64,000 bases of DNA from Phytoseiulus persimilis (GCA_037576195.1 CM075102.1:12330245-12394244); one strand, 5' to 3'; counted from the stretch's first letter, positions 45,478 through 59,700 are shown. Made by a program: numbers and translations. Notes: generated by a model not told the origin, from the letters alone.

Positions 45478-48400
45478 TTACAAGTTCGAGGTGTTGCTGC
45501 ACGTAGATGGCGAAGGTGACGATTCACCCCTGCCGTTGTTCTGACTTTGCTGAGATGCGCGCTCAATATATAAGTTCAAGAGACGCAGCTGTGGGATCAA
45601 GGAAAGAGCGGTGAGAATCGATGTAAATTTCGTCGAAGACCCTCGCACGCCCAAAACGAGGCGACATGTTTTCCTCGAGGTCTGTGAACTCACTTTGCAG
45701 CCTGGAAGATGACTCGTGTAGGGATGCATTGCATCCTTGCCGATTTTCATGTGCATGCTGACAAGGGCGAAGACAGATGCCTTTCTCACTGACGATTCAG
45801 CGTGGTCGTATGTACGAATCAAAACAGGACCCAAGACCGGCAACTGCTCCCGTACTGTCTCAGTGCTGTGGTGATCAACAAACTTCTGCACGACTCTGAT
45901 AGCCGTGCACAGCACGCCGGGTTCGGAACCTGAAGTCATGGCCGACATGACGCACGCGGCAGCCGCTTTGGCCACGTCTTTAGGAAGAACCGTAGACACC
46001 AAGGCGGACACCGATGCGTCCGCCATACGGATAACGTCCTGTGAATAAAAGAGTCCTCTGAAGTGCGCGTGACGATTTCCAGTTTATCAGTTTCGCGTCC
46101 ACTTCAAAGATAGCACATAGCTAACTCATCTCGATTATCGATCATGTTGTGCACGAGTAGCTCCGAGTGAGTCGCAGTCGAACCCGCTCACAAGAGATTT
46201 CGGGAAGAAATGAACCAGCCTATGAGAGTCAGTATACGGTTTCCCAGCTCAGAGGAGTTTCCTGAGAGAGGCCGATAGTGTATGTCATCTCACCTTGTCT
46301 TTGTCCTTAGAAACTTGCACAATACGCTCCAGAGCCTGCTCCACAACACATTTCGTGTGTTGAGGCTGTTTGCGAACGAGTTCAGTCAGGCTCTTCAAGG
46401 CATGGAGCCTTATCCCCGATTCATCTTCCAAGTTCGCTATCAAAACCCGGAAAACCGATCGAAAATGCGCCTCGGTTTCCCAGAGTGTTGGCTCCTGGAA
46501 TGCCAAGGGAGAATCAATGTAGAGAGGTTACGAAACTTATTTTCAACTGCCTTCTCAACCACCAAGCAATGACTCGAAGACACGGGTCCCGAACGATACT
46601 CTGGACCCAAAAGAGGGTCACGGGGACGCATTCCCAAAGTCGGACTCTCCGACAACCCGGACTCGTTCGTCGGGCTTCCACGAGCTCACTTCCGTACGGG
46701 ATGAGCTCCCCTGGGGGAATTCTCAGTCTCCTCCAACCATTTATGGTATTCTCATTGTCCCGTAGGATTCGAGTTTGAAGATTCGAGCTGAATTCTGCAC
46801 TGGAGAATTCAGGTCAAAGCCCGTTTTGTCTCCCGTATGCCCATGAAAAATGTAACGTGGCTGATACCCACCTTCAGCAAAATATGCAGCTCAGCTAAAG
46901 CCGATCGTTTCTGCTCCGAAGAATTCATTGGGCTCGCAAGGAGTTGCACGCAATGATTGAGTCTCTCCGAAGCTGATCCTTTTCCGTATCCGGCTACGGG
47001 TTCGGAGTCGGTCAACTGAAAAACAAAAATCGTTCCCTTGTAGCGGTACTGCATCAGGGTTTCCGTCTCTTCGCATCGAAATACGATTGAAGGGGTCGTA
47101 TGATTTTCTCGGAGTAAATTCCCGCTGTCGTTTAGAATCGCGGTTATCGGTGTACCTTCTTCTTCAGATCGCCATAACGGTCCTCAAGCGACTTAAGTTT
47201 CGAATTCTACAACGGAAGGAGGATTGTCGTATGCTGCTTCTCTTCCCAATGTTCACTCATGAAGCTCTCAATTCCCTTTGTACGTCGATTCCCTGTGGCG
47301 AGCGCGAGCTCCTACGCGATATTACAGATCCTACGATCGTTGATATCTTACCGCGAAATTGGGCTTTGAAGTCGGATTGGCTCTCAAATTTTCAGTATTC
47401 TCATCCTCAAACGATCTTTGAGGAGACGATGTCAAATTCGTCATTTCTTCGGATCTGATGCCGGTGATCGACGACGACGTGCGGCTGTCAGGGCTTCCGA
47501 CGGAAGCTTGACTGGCACTGTCGGGGTTTGATCCAGTAAAACTGAAAAAAATCCGTCACGTAAGAGATTTCGCAGAAGTCAAGTATGCGATGGAGATCTT
47601 CGTCTTGTGGTTCAGTGGAGCTTTTCCTCACGGTTTGTTGAATGAGCTCTTCAATTGACTCTGGATGACATCAAGAGCTGTACGTTGAAAATCTGGAGCC
47701 ATTTGGTTGATGACGGTGGAGAAATACGGTGTCTTGACTTTATACAAGGACACGATGACTTGGCGCGACTTCTGCTGTAGGTCGGGGTGTCTCGTGTCTC
47801 CAGCCCAATTGGTTATCTTCAACAATGTATCTCTCATATTCGGGTCGTTAGCGGGAAGATCCGATGAGTCCATTATTCCGGTCAACGCTTCCAAATAGTT
47901 GAGGACTTGGAGTTTGACCCTGGCTGTGCTCGAGGAATGAGCGGGGTCATTGAGAAACCGAGTGATAACCGTGAACTGATCTTGGCGGGGGAAGGAGTCC
48001 CTGATCAAGTCCATTGTACGACCTATTTTCGCCATCACCGAGCCGAGGAGGTCTTGGCCGCTCTTTATGAAGAGCTTCGTCAGCAGTATACTAAGGAATC
48101 CGATTCGATGCAGGTCTCCCGAGTGGACGGTTATCAGCTCGTTTAGAGTGTCCAAGAACAATGAAAACACCTGCGAAGCATTCAGAGCTCGATGAGTTCT
48201 CGAGTCCGATGTAGAATAATCCCCACACGCTCACGCGAGCATGAACAAACCTTCGTATGTGGGTCCATGAACATTTTAGTCAGGGTTTGCGTCACTTTCT
48301 GGAGGTCGGGATCACTCAGAGCGTGCGATTGGTTTCGGAGTAGGCACAATAAGCCCTGTAATAGGAGCGGAGTTACTGCATGGGTCTCCTCGCATTCGAA

Positions 48401-51400
48401 TAGAGCGGGAACCGAGTCGGATCAGACGGCTCGAGCGTCAATACTCACAGCCAGACCGTCTTTCCTATCTGACCAATGAACTGAAGCGAGATTCGCGAGA
48501 ATCTCAGGAACGTCGTCATGCCGGAACGATCGATCGGACGCTACGGAAGAGGCATCACTATCTTCTCTCGAATACCCGAACGAGTGCTGTCTGCCGAACG
48601 ATGATAACGGAGACCGAATCTGCGGGCAGAACCAATGAACAACAAGGTCATGTGGAGCTCAAAGAAACACTTCAATCCTGAAGGCACTCAAACTTCCTTG
48701 GAAGTCTGTCGACCAGTAATCGATTCGGAAATATCGCCGAACAGGCTCGTCGATCCGATACTCACCGTTGTGGAGCCGAGAGCTTCTGCCATGCGTTCCT
48801 CAGCCTCTCGAGAATTTCGCAAAAGTTTCTCAGCTGCGGTCGGCGTAGACGGTATGATGGTAGTCGGCTCGCGGCGTCCAGCGTATCTGCAAGCAGAGAC
48901 TCTGAATGAAGAGCATCCAAGATTTCTTTCCGAAGCCATCGAAAATGCCGAAGGCCCGACAATGCCTTCGTCCTACCTCGTGCTCGACGTTCCTCACCTG
49001 GATAACGAGCTCCTACGACGACGCTGTGTCTCACTCAGAGCTGATGACGACGATTGGGATCCGATGGATCTGCAGATGAAAGACACAGGGCAGGTGGTAC
49101 ACCTAGTTTGTTTCATCTCAAATACTCGATGAATCTGGGGGAAGTTGATTTTACCTTGAGGGCGAAGGATCCCTCGACGTGGCCATCGGGATGCGTGACC
49201 TGGACGGAGTGCGGCGACTTTCCGCACTACCGAAACCATAGGTTGCGTAACTCCATCGCGATGACGGCGAAGCGGAACGCGAATTCGCTGGAGAAGATGA
49301 GCGGGAGTTTTGAGGCAACATTATGCTGATTCTTCACTGAGACTGGCCCAAACGGGTTGATGGATCAGGGCGCGAGAGCGAAAACTACTCACGTTGAGAC
49401 TGTGAAACCGGTCTGCCCCTGCTTTGGGGGGTTCTTTCCGGAGAAGTGATCGCAGAGCACACGGACTCCGCTCTTGTTTTCGCCGCGGATCTCGCTGGGG
49501 ATGCATTCAAAGTCACACTTCATCTAATGATTACTCAAATCCAGGACGAGCGCCTAGAGGATTACGTTATCTGACGAATCCGGTTTATTTTGAAGACAGA
49601 TGCCAATTCACCGCTAGTGTGTCTACATCCTCAGGCTCATGAACTCGTCTGTGATTCGGTTCTCATTGAAACGGAAAAAATCAATGACGTTGATGATGAT
49701 GATCTGAACCAAATGCGCAGAATGCAAGATTCACTCAAATTTTTGCAAGAACTCGATCGAGTGCAATCCAGAATCAGCGTCAAACCAAAAGTGAAACCTC
49801 AAAAACAACGTCTTCTGAGAGGAGCTCTGATATCCCAAAGGAGTTCCCAAGTCACTACAGAGATCCATTGCAGCGATCGAATCCAAGCCATACAGTTTCA
49901 GCAGGAACTCGTCAAGCCGGCAGGGCGTTGCAACATGGAAGCGTCTCAGAGGCATGCAGGAATCATTTATTCTCCGCTCCTTTCGCGAAACCCGCGACCT
50001 ATGCTTGGGCGGGAGACTCTTAGAACTTACGCAAAGATAATCCACTTCCAGCAGAAATCAGCCCGTATCCGTAACCAGAAGAAGGGGTTTTGGCTAGAGC
50101 TTTCAGACGCGACGACTTCGCAGCAGCCATGTCAATGGCACTGTTTGCTCGACGTTGTTGTGAAGAGGTGGCCGAAAAAACTGGTTGAGGGACTGGGGAG
50201 ATAACAGGCAGGTAGGGAAAACAACGAGCTTCATGCTGACAACCACGATCGATACATACATTCGGCGCAAACATCTTACATATGATAATTCATTCTTCCG
50301 ATTATTCATGTCACAACCGCACAGAGTTTACTGATGAATGAGAGCTCAAGTGGCTGATGACGTTTCGAAGAACCAATGGCAAGGCATGCTACTCACGTCT
50401 GGACGTGGACGCCAGGTACTGAGTTCGGGATCCTGCTGTGTTCCTCAACGACTCCATGGAATTGCCATGCGCGGAACGGCCGCGACTGAGGTTGTTCAAC
50501 GATGACGATGACGAAGAATTCGACATTCCTGCGTTGGAAAAGCACAGTTTCATATGGGCCGCTGATGAAGATCTGCGGTGTTTCAAGAAGATGAAATACA
50601 GGTAGAGCTCATCAATCACCTCCGTAAACGACGCCACCCATCTCTCCATGTAGCATTTTCTGTTTACTAGAATCCAACGAGAACAATAAAGAGTCCGCTT
50701 GTGCTTTGAAGTGTTCAGCGAAAGCCCAGAATGCCTTTCGCGAATGTGATCTGCGAATGAATATATCTCCCGTTCAAACGTATTACATTGAACTCTCAGC
50801 GTTCACTTCTCAAGTTCTCTCGCATAGCATCCTTGCCAGGCTTCAGAGTACCTTGCTTCCTGGTCTGCATCAGACAGTCCCGCTTTGATGGCTTGTTGTA
50901 TGATGGCGATATGCCTCTCGAGCGTGAAAGTCGGCCAAAGTATCAGTATTTCGTTGAGAAATTCGAAGCAATGCCGTCGGAGATCTTTGTTTTTCGAACT
51001 AAGATTCTGGATGATGACAGGTACGAGTCTTTGGGAGTGAACGTTCTTCAAGATGAAGTGAATACAAACTGTTCCCGACGTGGACATGACCTGGGAAACG
51101 AGTTATTGTGATGTGAATGCATGAGAGGATTCAAAATCGATGGGATTATCCTACATCGTCAGGATTCCAGCAACTAAAATTGGCAATACGAATGCCATGG
51201 TCGAGGAGCAACTCCTACTCACTTTAACAGTTGCTCCCATGAGCAGAATAAGTGACGGTAGAAGCAGTTCACAAAGACGATCCATTTTTGTACTGAGCTG
51301 AACGCAGAGGTACCTGCGGGATAGTTAAAGTTTTGGTTCCACCCTCGGTTCCAGTAATGATGGGATCGATGATGGCTTCACAAAATCCCTCAAACTCCAC

Positions 51401-53203
51401 CAACCACGCGGAAAATGCTACTTACGAAATAGTTATGCAAGCTTCACGAACAATTTGCGACCTCAAGTCCTTCACGCAATTTTGAAGACAGTTCTCGAGC
51501 GTTTTTAGAGCGGGGAGGAATTCGTCGTAGTCTTTGGCCCCGGCAATCACGAGACTTCGTATCATTCTCAGAGCGTTCAGCCGTTTGTCCCATTCCACAT
51601 CAGCGTTGGAAATCGTCTGCTTGATATTTGCCAAATGGTGTTCCAATTCTCTCGCGGAGAAGACGTTGATCCTTGGCACATCCAGAAAAGCTTCAATAAA
51701 GCTCTCTTCGTCGACCGAGCCCGCTGGTCCAGAAGACGGTGTTTTGGTTTTCGCAGTGACGGAGCTCTTATTGGTCAGAGTTGACAAAGCAGGCTTCTTC
51801 GCTGATATTGGGGGCTTCAGTTTGGACACGACACGGTCGGGTTCATCACCTCCGGGAGCTTCTGTCAAGATAGATCATAATGCAGTCGCAAACGCGAGCC
51901 TTCGAAAGTTTTTTTTAGGCTCCGGAGCTGGAAAACTCATCTTCGAAAACATACTCATCTGCGGAGATATCTTACCTTGCGTGGGTGGCACAAGCATTTC
52001 GCCGTTTTCGATTGCTTTGTCGAATCGTTCGATCAGGGCCAAAAGTCTGAGAATCGAACATTCTTTAGGAACAAAAAAAAGAGATCACTGTTCTACTTCG
52101 AATCATATCGAACAGAGCACCGCGAAGAATTCGTCCGACAGTTAGGAACGAGTATCTCCCCAAGGGTAAACTGGATGACGCACTCACTTGTTAGGGTGGA
52201 TAGCATACTTTCTCTGCAGGTCGTGCCGCAGTTTATCACCGACGTATCTGTAGATGACCACGAGCGTAGTCATGGCGGTGTCCCGAACCTGGAAACATGC
52301 ACTCTGAGGTGAGCGGTGGAGCTCAATCAAAGAATGACGTCACCTGGGTCCCGCCACGTACCTGAGCGTTGGGATCGTCCATGAGCTTGCATATGGATGG
52401 AATGAATTTTGAAAGCGCCAAGCACGAAGCGGTATACCTGGGAAAAGGAAAACGATTTCAGGATGAACAAGGTCGAATCAATGAACGATTGGAACTAGAG
52501 GCTCAATGGGTTGATGGACGAAGAGTATCTGAAAAGGAATACCATTCGTGCCCTCATAGTTTACCGTGCGCATACCTGATGACAGTATCCTGCATGAGCA
52601 GCAAAATCTCTTCGCGCACGCGGAAGTTTTTGTGAGTGTATGCATTCGTGAGCCTGTCTAGGATATATTGCGGTGACGTCACCTGCAACAGGAACGAAAA
52701 TGGTAACCGAGCCGATATCAATCGGAGCAATAACATCGTGAGTCAGATCTGTATCCGGAGCAGGGTCTCAATGCTGCAGTTGGTTGATGGGCTTCTCTTA
52801 CCTCCATCATTTTGTTGAGCAGATCCGCGTTGGTATCTCGTATGAGTTCCTTCGCATCCCCCATTCGGTCGGTACAAGCAGGTAGAACCGAAGCAATGTA
52901 CGGCCTAAAGTCCTCGCGGAGTCGCACGACTATTTTTGAGAGGATCTCTAAGCCGTTCTGCTGGATTTTCGAGTTGCTACTACCCAACCTGTTGACGAGG
53001 GAAAGTATCGGTCAGCAAGCGGCCGATAGCTCTGACGACCCATGGACAAAGAAACTCGAAAATGCGATAGAAACTCACCAACTGACGAGGCCGTCGATCA
53101 GTGCTCCGACATCTTCGCCTTGCAACGAATGATTTTCATCGTCGACCCAAGCTAAGAGGTCTTCTCCGATCTTCAACTTCAAGCGAATATCCTGCTTGCC
53201 CAT
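45478..53203 (-). CDS. CLASP: CLASP microtubule plus-end protein (25 exons)
   Basis: The model gives 1,379 aa; family members have about 1,300-1,540. Minus-strand exons: 53203-53079, 52988-52802, 52682-52576, 52437-52362, 52288-52188, 52046-51976, 51861-51426, 51313-51223, 51090-50852, 50750-50638, 50528-50397, 50192-50031, 49494-49393, 49287-49155, 49069-48998, 48901-48766, 48619-48449, 48355-48251, 48170-47632, 47541-47352, 47206-47156, 47015-46872, 46494-46294, 46038-45694, 45588-45478. All phases agree; the 50638/50528 junction is the least certain. CLASPs bind tubulin through TOG arrays and rescue microtubules at plus ends, kinetochores and the cell cortex. TOG1 occupies about residues 1-220. 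A second array follows, with SFIEAFLDVPRINVFSARELE. The Ser/Arg-rich linker has an SRIP sequence (SxIP EB1-binding motif) before TSRDPSPS. A later TOG has DLLGSVMAKIGRTMDLIRDSFP, and the C-terminal CLIP-interacting domain has ESSVRKASVFALV and RLLNLYIERA. Confidence 0.94.
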
Positions 53204-56200
53204 TTGGGTGATCCATGGCTCAAGCGCTCCCCCCTCCATCGTTCCAGATCAGGGGCTATGTGACGAAACAGCGGTGAACATGACTTCGATTCGACCATAC
53301 GCTCGTCCGTTGCATATTCCGCTTTCACCAGCGGCGGTTGTATTCGATGAGAAATCGTTGGGCCAGATCTAACCAGGTCTGGACCGTGAAACACACATGC
53401 ACACTAATGGAATCGCGGAGCAATATTACATAGGATGCCGATACGCTCCAACATGACGAGTTGGACAAAAAACAGTGGGAGGCGACTTGCGACCGCTTTT
53501 GCTTGATGACTAACCCTGTCACATCCTGATCAAGGCGGAAATATACCGAAACTGACAAAACGACTCACGGTAGGACTTCAAACCTATGAGTTTTCCATGA
53601 GAGGGAGCTTCTCTAGGGATGCTCAAACGTTTTGGACAAAACATGGCAACCTTGAGGCGGCCTTCGGCACATCACCTGGTTCATCCACTCACCCAGTCAC
53701 GACCATTCAGTACATTGCACCGACGGAATGACGAGCGAGCCGCGACTAAATTCGAGGAGCTCATCACTGCATGGATGGCTCGACACGTTCGATTGGTACA
53801 GAGAGTGTAAGGAGAAATAATCAGCTCGGTCGAGACGACCGGCCCATGTGATGGCTGCTGTCATTTTTATCTGAGTCTGCCAGAGAGCAACTATAAAATG
53901 TTAACCCGACAGCGGAGTTCAGTTCAACGCAGTCGAACTCTGTAGCTTGGTAGAGCAGGGAGCGCTTCAATTCAACCTACCTCGCTTTCACGCCACAGAA
54001 TTGACGGGTCTAGTGAATGCCTATTTTGGGATCCAACCTTTTGGATGGATTCAGATCATTCGTGCGTGGGAGCCGTTCGATGCAGTTTCCTCGCGGGAGC
54101 CCTCGAGAATTTCTCCGATCACCGCATCCTTTGAGTGATGCTGAGTTGGGTTGAGGAGAAGCAATCAAAACACATTCAACAAATAACCAACACCGGACGG
54201 CACCTCCCTGTGTGCTATTGCTCGCTCCAGTACACTACCCGAACTTTCCGCTCTCTAAACGACAGAACTTCGGATCAGCCGCCCTTTCCGAACGCAGAAA
54301 GATGGCGGATGAGTGGGGACCACTATCCTATCGCGCGGGCGCCGTCAACTTGGCGCGTATGGGAATGATGCGGAACCTGTCGGATCGCTCGAGCTTCCCC
54401 GCGCCGAATTTGACTGTATGATCCTCTCTGAAAGCTGTGAGAGATCTTGGAACGTTTCGAGGAGCCCTCTCACCTCTGGTAGCTCGAGCGCGGCTCAGAT
54501 CCCACTCATTTCCGACCACGGGCCCTCCTCTCCGTCTCCGTGAAGTCGCTCGGGTGTTGACGCCTCTATCCCGAGTGAATCATGCTCCAGAACCGCGACC
54601 TGGTCGAGCGGCAGGCAACTCGGCGAACGCCTCTCCCATGATTCGGGGGTCTGAAATCATTTGGGAATTTTTTGTGTCCGAGAAAGGATATGATCAGGAG
54701 CCACGCGCTGATTAAGTTGGCATGTATACCTGTCTTCAATGGATGATTTGCACGCTGGCCAGCCGGGAGCTTCTGGCTACTCGGAAGAGAGATATGAGTA
54801 TGTCTCGCTTGAAAAACAATCCTCATTCATCGGCAGAAGAGTCTGTGGAGTTGGAATACAAATGTTCTGGAAAGCTAGCCGCTACGGGTGATTGTCCCTC
54901 CGAGGGGTGGAGGACACCTACAGCGCCTCCTCGGAATTGCTGAGAGGAACTGTTACCCTCGATTTTTCCCCATGCGTGGCCGTGGTGATCAACTCACATA
55001 GTGAGCTCCGTCGAGCTGGTAGTGTCACCTCATGCGTCAGTCGTTGTCTCGTCGAATGCGCCACGACTGGCCCCGCTGGAATTGTCCTCAGAAGCTGCCA
55101 TACCAGGCTTTGAATATTTAGGAATGTCACGCACCAACTCTTCCATACCTGTAAATCGTGCCAAATCTGCCGGAGAGTATCGAGGAAGTACTTGTGACAG
55201 CAGCCTGGCTGAGAAGCGAGCAACTAACTGACCACAAGACCCGCTCCGACAGGGTGTTTTGGAGATGGTAGAGCCCTGTACTGGAAGTCCAGACCTCGAG
55301 GTGCCTACTATTCTGCTTGTGGTCTACTCTAGTACGTGGCCACGCGTTGAATTCTCGGTTTCGGAACGCGTCGCGCACAGAACGAGGGAAAACATTCTCG
55401 CCTTGCCAGAAAATTACTGTCGCCGATTTGTGTTCAATTAGCACTCCGATTCAGCGGATGGAAAAACTCTTCGTTCTCCCCACGACTGCCATCTATCGAC
55501 GGATTCCCAGTCCTACCTTCGAGGACCTCCGACTCAAGGCACCAGCGCCAGAGAATCACTGCCAGAGACATCACACCAACAGACACGGAAGCCTGGTGAC
55601 CGCTGAGATGAAACGCCTGATAATTTCGGTCACTCCGTTGTCAGCTGCGGTCGCGATTTCAGTGCAACAAGTGAGTCGCGAGACTGCTGCCACTTCTCGG
55701 ATGAACTGGTGCTCTGGCTTCGAGTTCCCGGATTAGCCGTCATCTTCATCCTGTGGAGGGTTTGGTGGTTATTGTGGTCAGATAACTCGATTCCGGGAGC
55801 TCTTCGGATTCCACAACTAGAATTCGTAGCCCTTGTGAGACCAGGTTTAGAGCGTCACGATCTTCTGTGCATCGTCGAGGCGAGGTTATTCGCGCTGTTC
55901 GAGTTGGATTTCTGAAGCAAATTCAGCGTCGTAACGATGAATTATGTCGCTACTTCCCGGAGGATATGTCCGCCCATTTCGGGTGGTCAACAACATACGT
56001 AAGTTACGTGAGTTTCAGTAGTATTTTCAGTCTGTCTTGAACGTATTTGCATGGGGAGATCCAAACAGTCACAAGTGTCATAACGAGTGTGGTGCAATAC
56101 ACACCGAACGGAATGAGCCAACAAATATTTGTCATGAGAAGAGCCCGCTTCGAAAGTCAAAGCTTGATTAACGAACTGAACTGCAGCAAGAAGTGCGGAA

Positions 56201-56758
56201 TCGGAACGGCGGTTCTCCTAGTGATCTCAAAACTCATGGATCTAACATAAGGAGCTCTAACGGCGAGGGATACAGCACCTGTCTCGACAGCTGGCCCCGT
56301 GGGGGAAGGTATATCCAGCGGAGAGGTAGATCCGGAACTAAAATCACCGGGTTTTCTCGTCCGGATGAAGGCAAACAGCCGCCCCGTCCACCGTTTCCCA
56401 TCAGCAGAGATCACGATCACCAGTGCTTCCCCACTTAGGTTGCGGCACTTGCAGTTCCCTTATTTCACTCTATAACTCCCAAAACTTCCTTCCTCGAGGG
56501 CAGGTTTCGGTCCCAGAGGAGCACGGTCCAAGGAAGCGCGATCCCCCCACCAGGGAGTGGGGCCCCGTTCCTCTGTTCAGTGAAGGGGTTTGCTCTGACA
56601 GCAGCTGATTCCTGTGGCGGATCTTCTGACCGTGAGGAGATGGAAAAATGTTGCGGAAGCCTGCGTTGAGTTCTCGGAATCCGTTCGATGGAGAATGAGC
56701 TGTGGTCGCATTTGGAAGAAAGTAACCGTTCGACGATTCGTCGCCGCAGGCCGTCAGA
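53204..56758. other. Divergent interval CLASP/RNF123
   Basis: About 3.5 kb between two genes that point away from each other; it should hold both promoters and 5' non-coding exons. Several open frames of 60-140 codons on both strands (for example 55317-55736 plus, 54918-55223 minus, 56047-56250 plus) show no recognisable domain and no consistent splice chain. I cannot exclude small fast-evolving genes. Confidence 0.4.
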
Positions 56759-59700
56759 ATGGGTGATAAGGTAGGGTCGCGCTGCTGGCCTCTCGGCCCT
56801 CAGGCTCCCCCGCCTCCCAACCCATGGATTGAGGAAATGCTTAAGCGAGTGTACTTCACTCCGGATTTGGATCTGTGCGGCTTGCTGGACGACTCGGCAG
56901 TGCCGGTAAACAATGCCCCGCAGCAGTTTTCATTGCCGGACGTCTATGATGCGCTTGAGAAAGTGCTCGTTCCAAGTCGCGCTGATGAGCTGGAGACCGT
57001 CGATGGCAGGCTGGGGCCAAAGAATGTAGCTTTCGACATAAATTCCAATGTTGGCTCCCTCGTGATATCTCAAGATCGACTGGGAGTCACCAGCCAGAGC
57101 AACTTCAACACAGTCAAAGCTAACTGCTGCGTTTTCACGGGACGATGGCAATATGAGGTAAAGATTTGCCTTTGACTCATTCTGAGATCCCAAGCTGCGG
57201 AAGAACGCATTGAGAGATTTTCGCTCTAATCGAATACAGGTATCCCTGGGAAGCAAAGGCGTCATGCAGGTTGGATGGGCGACTGCGAAATGTGAATTCA
57301 ATGAGGAGGAAGGCGTGGGTGACACCAAGAATTCGTATGCTTTCGACGGCAACAGAATAAGGAAGTGGAACGTCTCGAATATGAAGTACGGGGTAGCCTG
57401 GTTGGCGGGTGATGTCATTGGCTGCTGTTTGGATCTGGACAAGGTGGGAATCGATCGAGGATACCAGCGCCGAATGATGATTCATCCATCAAGTCCTGGA
57501 GCGCTCGAAAGCGATCCATCATTTCTGAAAGTGATTGATTTTCCAGGGCTCTGTGTATTTCTATCGGAACGGTGTTTGCCTAGGCGAAGCCTTCAAAAAC
57601 ATAAGGAGAGGTCCAGGATACGCATACTTTCCGGCGGTTTCTTTGTCTTTCGGAGAGAATCTCGTGGCCAACTTCGGAACGAGTCGGTTTCGCTACCCTG
57701 TGGACGGCTTTTCGCCTTTGGTTCCCGCTCCCGACACAACGAAAGGCCAACTAGTGTGCGATATGATTTACAAGGTACTTCTGTTAAAACATCCATCAAA
57801 TCCAGCGTAGGTTCTCGTTTCGTGCGGAGGACATCTCATTGGTCTCTGGTTTCAGGCGCTCAAGGTGTACGAAGAGGCGGAAAAGACCACGTTCAAAAAG
57901 ATGAGCGATGATGGCGCTCAAATCCTTCTGAAAGGAAGTTCCTCTTTAGCACTCCTCGTGGCAGCTCCTGTGGTGGAATATTTCCCTCTGGTTGCGGAAT
58001 CTCCGTTCGTTCTCGAAGTGAGCTTGCGTTTGCCAATGATATGATTCACGTTTTGTGATCGGCGGTTCCAGATTGGGTGTCATTGCTTGGCGGCCGCCTC
58101 CATAACGATCGAGTTATTTTTTTCAGGCGACTTTGGTCCCACTCTTAGAGAAATTGCTCGAGAAAGACCCGCGTCATATAGTGAACCTCCTGAACATGCT
58201 GTGGACTCTCCTAGAGTGGCAGCAAATTCATCAGGCTCTGGAGAAACTTTCGAGTGTTCTCATCAGCTCCTACAGTTTTGCATCATCTAGTTTGGACTAC
58301 GGCCATCAGAAACGGGTTCTGCAGATATTTGTCAGCCTCCTCTCCCATAAGTACACCAGGAGATTCCTGATGTGCAAAGTATGTGGTCGAGCGATCTCAG
58401 ATCGTGGCGCTCGATTATAACCGATTCTGTCAGAATATCCAGTCAAAATCTAACGAGAATGAGAATTCGCGAACTAACCGGTGTCCCCCTGTCCAGGTGC
58501 TCTTTGAAAAAGGTCGATTCTCCACCTTGATGAAAGTCAAACCCCTAGATATCCAGCATCTCGAGCAGATCGTGCCTCAAATCTGGTTCGAAGTAAACGA
58601 GGTAAATTTCGTTTCTCGTCCTGCACTCGCTAGGCTCGCGATCGCCCATGATCGATTGCTTGGATGAATCAGACAGGGAGAATCCTAGAGTTCGGGCGGA
58701 TTGAGTTTACCACTTTTCTCGGGGATTTCCAGGAGCCTCCTCATACACCGGACGACGCGTTCAAGAAAGCATCTTATACCCAAAGCAGAGACAAGATCAA
58801 GGCTGTAGTCTCCCAAGTCGAGGCCCTGCAGATCGAACTCCTGGTCAAAGTTAGTCCATCCGTCGGTAACCTATCGAGAATGTTGGTTCAGTGGAGCCGA
58901 GACCATACGGAACACTATTTTCCGCGAGCCAGGTAACTCAAGACGATGACAATTGTCCGCCACTCGGTCAGACTTCGAGAGACAAATTCCTGTGCGAGTT
59001 TGAGAAGCTACTCAAAGAACACAGTTTGGCGCATTCCGCCACAACGCTCCAATCGAATCTCTCTACGGTTGCTATATCGTATCTACACAGACTGATCAGG
59101 TTGGCAAAGATTCGCGTTTCGGTCAGGTTTTCCATTTAATGACTCGTTCTTCTAACGCGAGTGTTGTTCGTGATAAAGAGTGACACTCCCTTCGCAGCAT
59201 AATTCGGCGATGCCTCCCGATCGTGAATCCGGTCGACGGGTCCGACCTCCGCGAGTCCTGCTTCTTCGTTCCGGTGTTCCATTTCCTGGGCGAACAATGG
59301 ACCGCGGGAGACACCTCTCGAGTGGGCGGATTATACTCCCATCTGAAAACAACGTTCGCGACCGAAATGAAGGTCATGCTTAATTCTCTCGCGTCCGTGC
59401 GGCAGCCAGCGAGAGATGATGTACCCTACCACCAAACTCTCCCCCAAGTGGATCGGGCGAAAGTTACCTCTACGATCAAGGTTCGAATCTGCCCAATCGT
59501 AAACTCGCTCTCGGCGGAAATCCTCCTGGTCACGTTGCTCGATCGCTCGAATTCTAACCCGTTTGTGCCGTCCCGGGTTCCACCGCAGGTTCTGAAGCTA
59601 GTCGACTCTGTGGTTCGGCTCTACTCAGCTGTCGTTCACGAACAACTTGAGAAAGTGAGTTGAGAAGTTTGGGTAGCTCTTGAATCGAGCTGGGATCGAA

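Noticed and set aside
48635-49132. 165-codon plus-strand frame
   Set aside because: It is antisense to CLASP exons 48766-48901 and 48998-49069, whose minus-strand frame is conserved and phase-consistent.
55317-56250. Plus-strand frames upstream of RNF123, considered as extra N-terminal exons or a receptor gene
   Set aside because: RNF123 is already full length from 56759, and no frame-consistent splice chain or family feature was seen.
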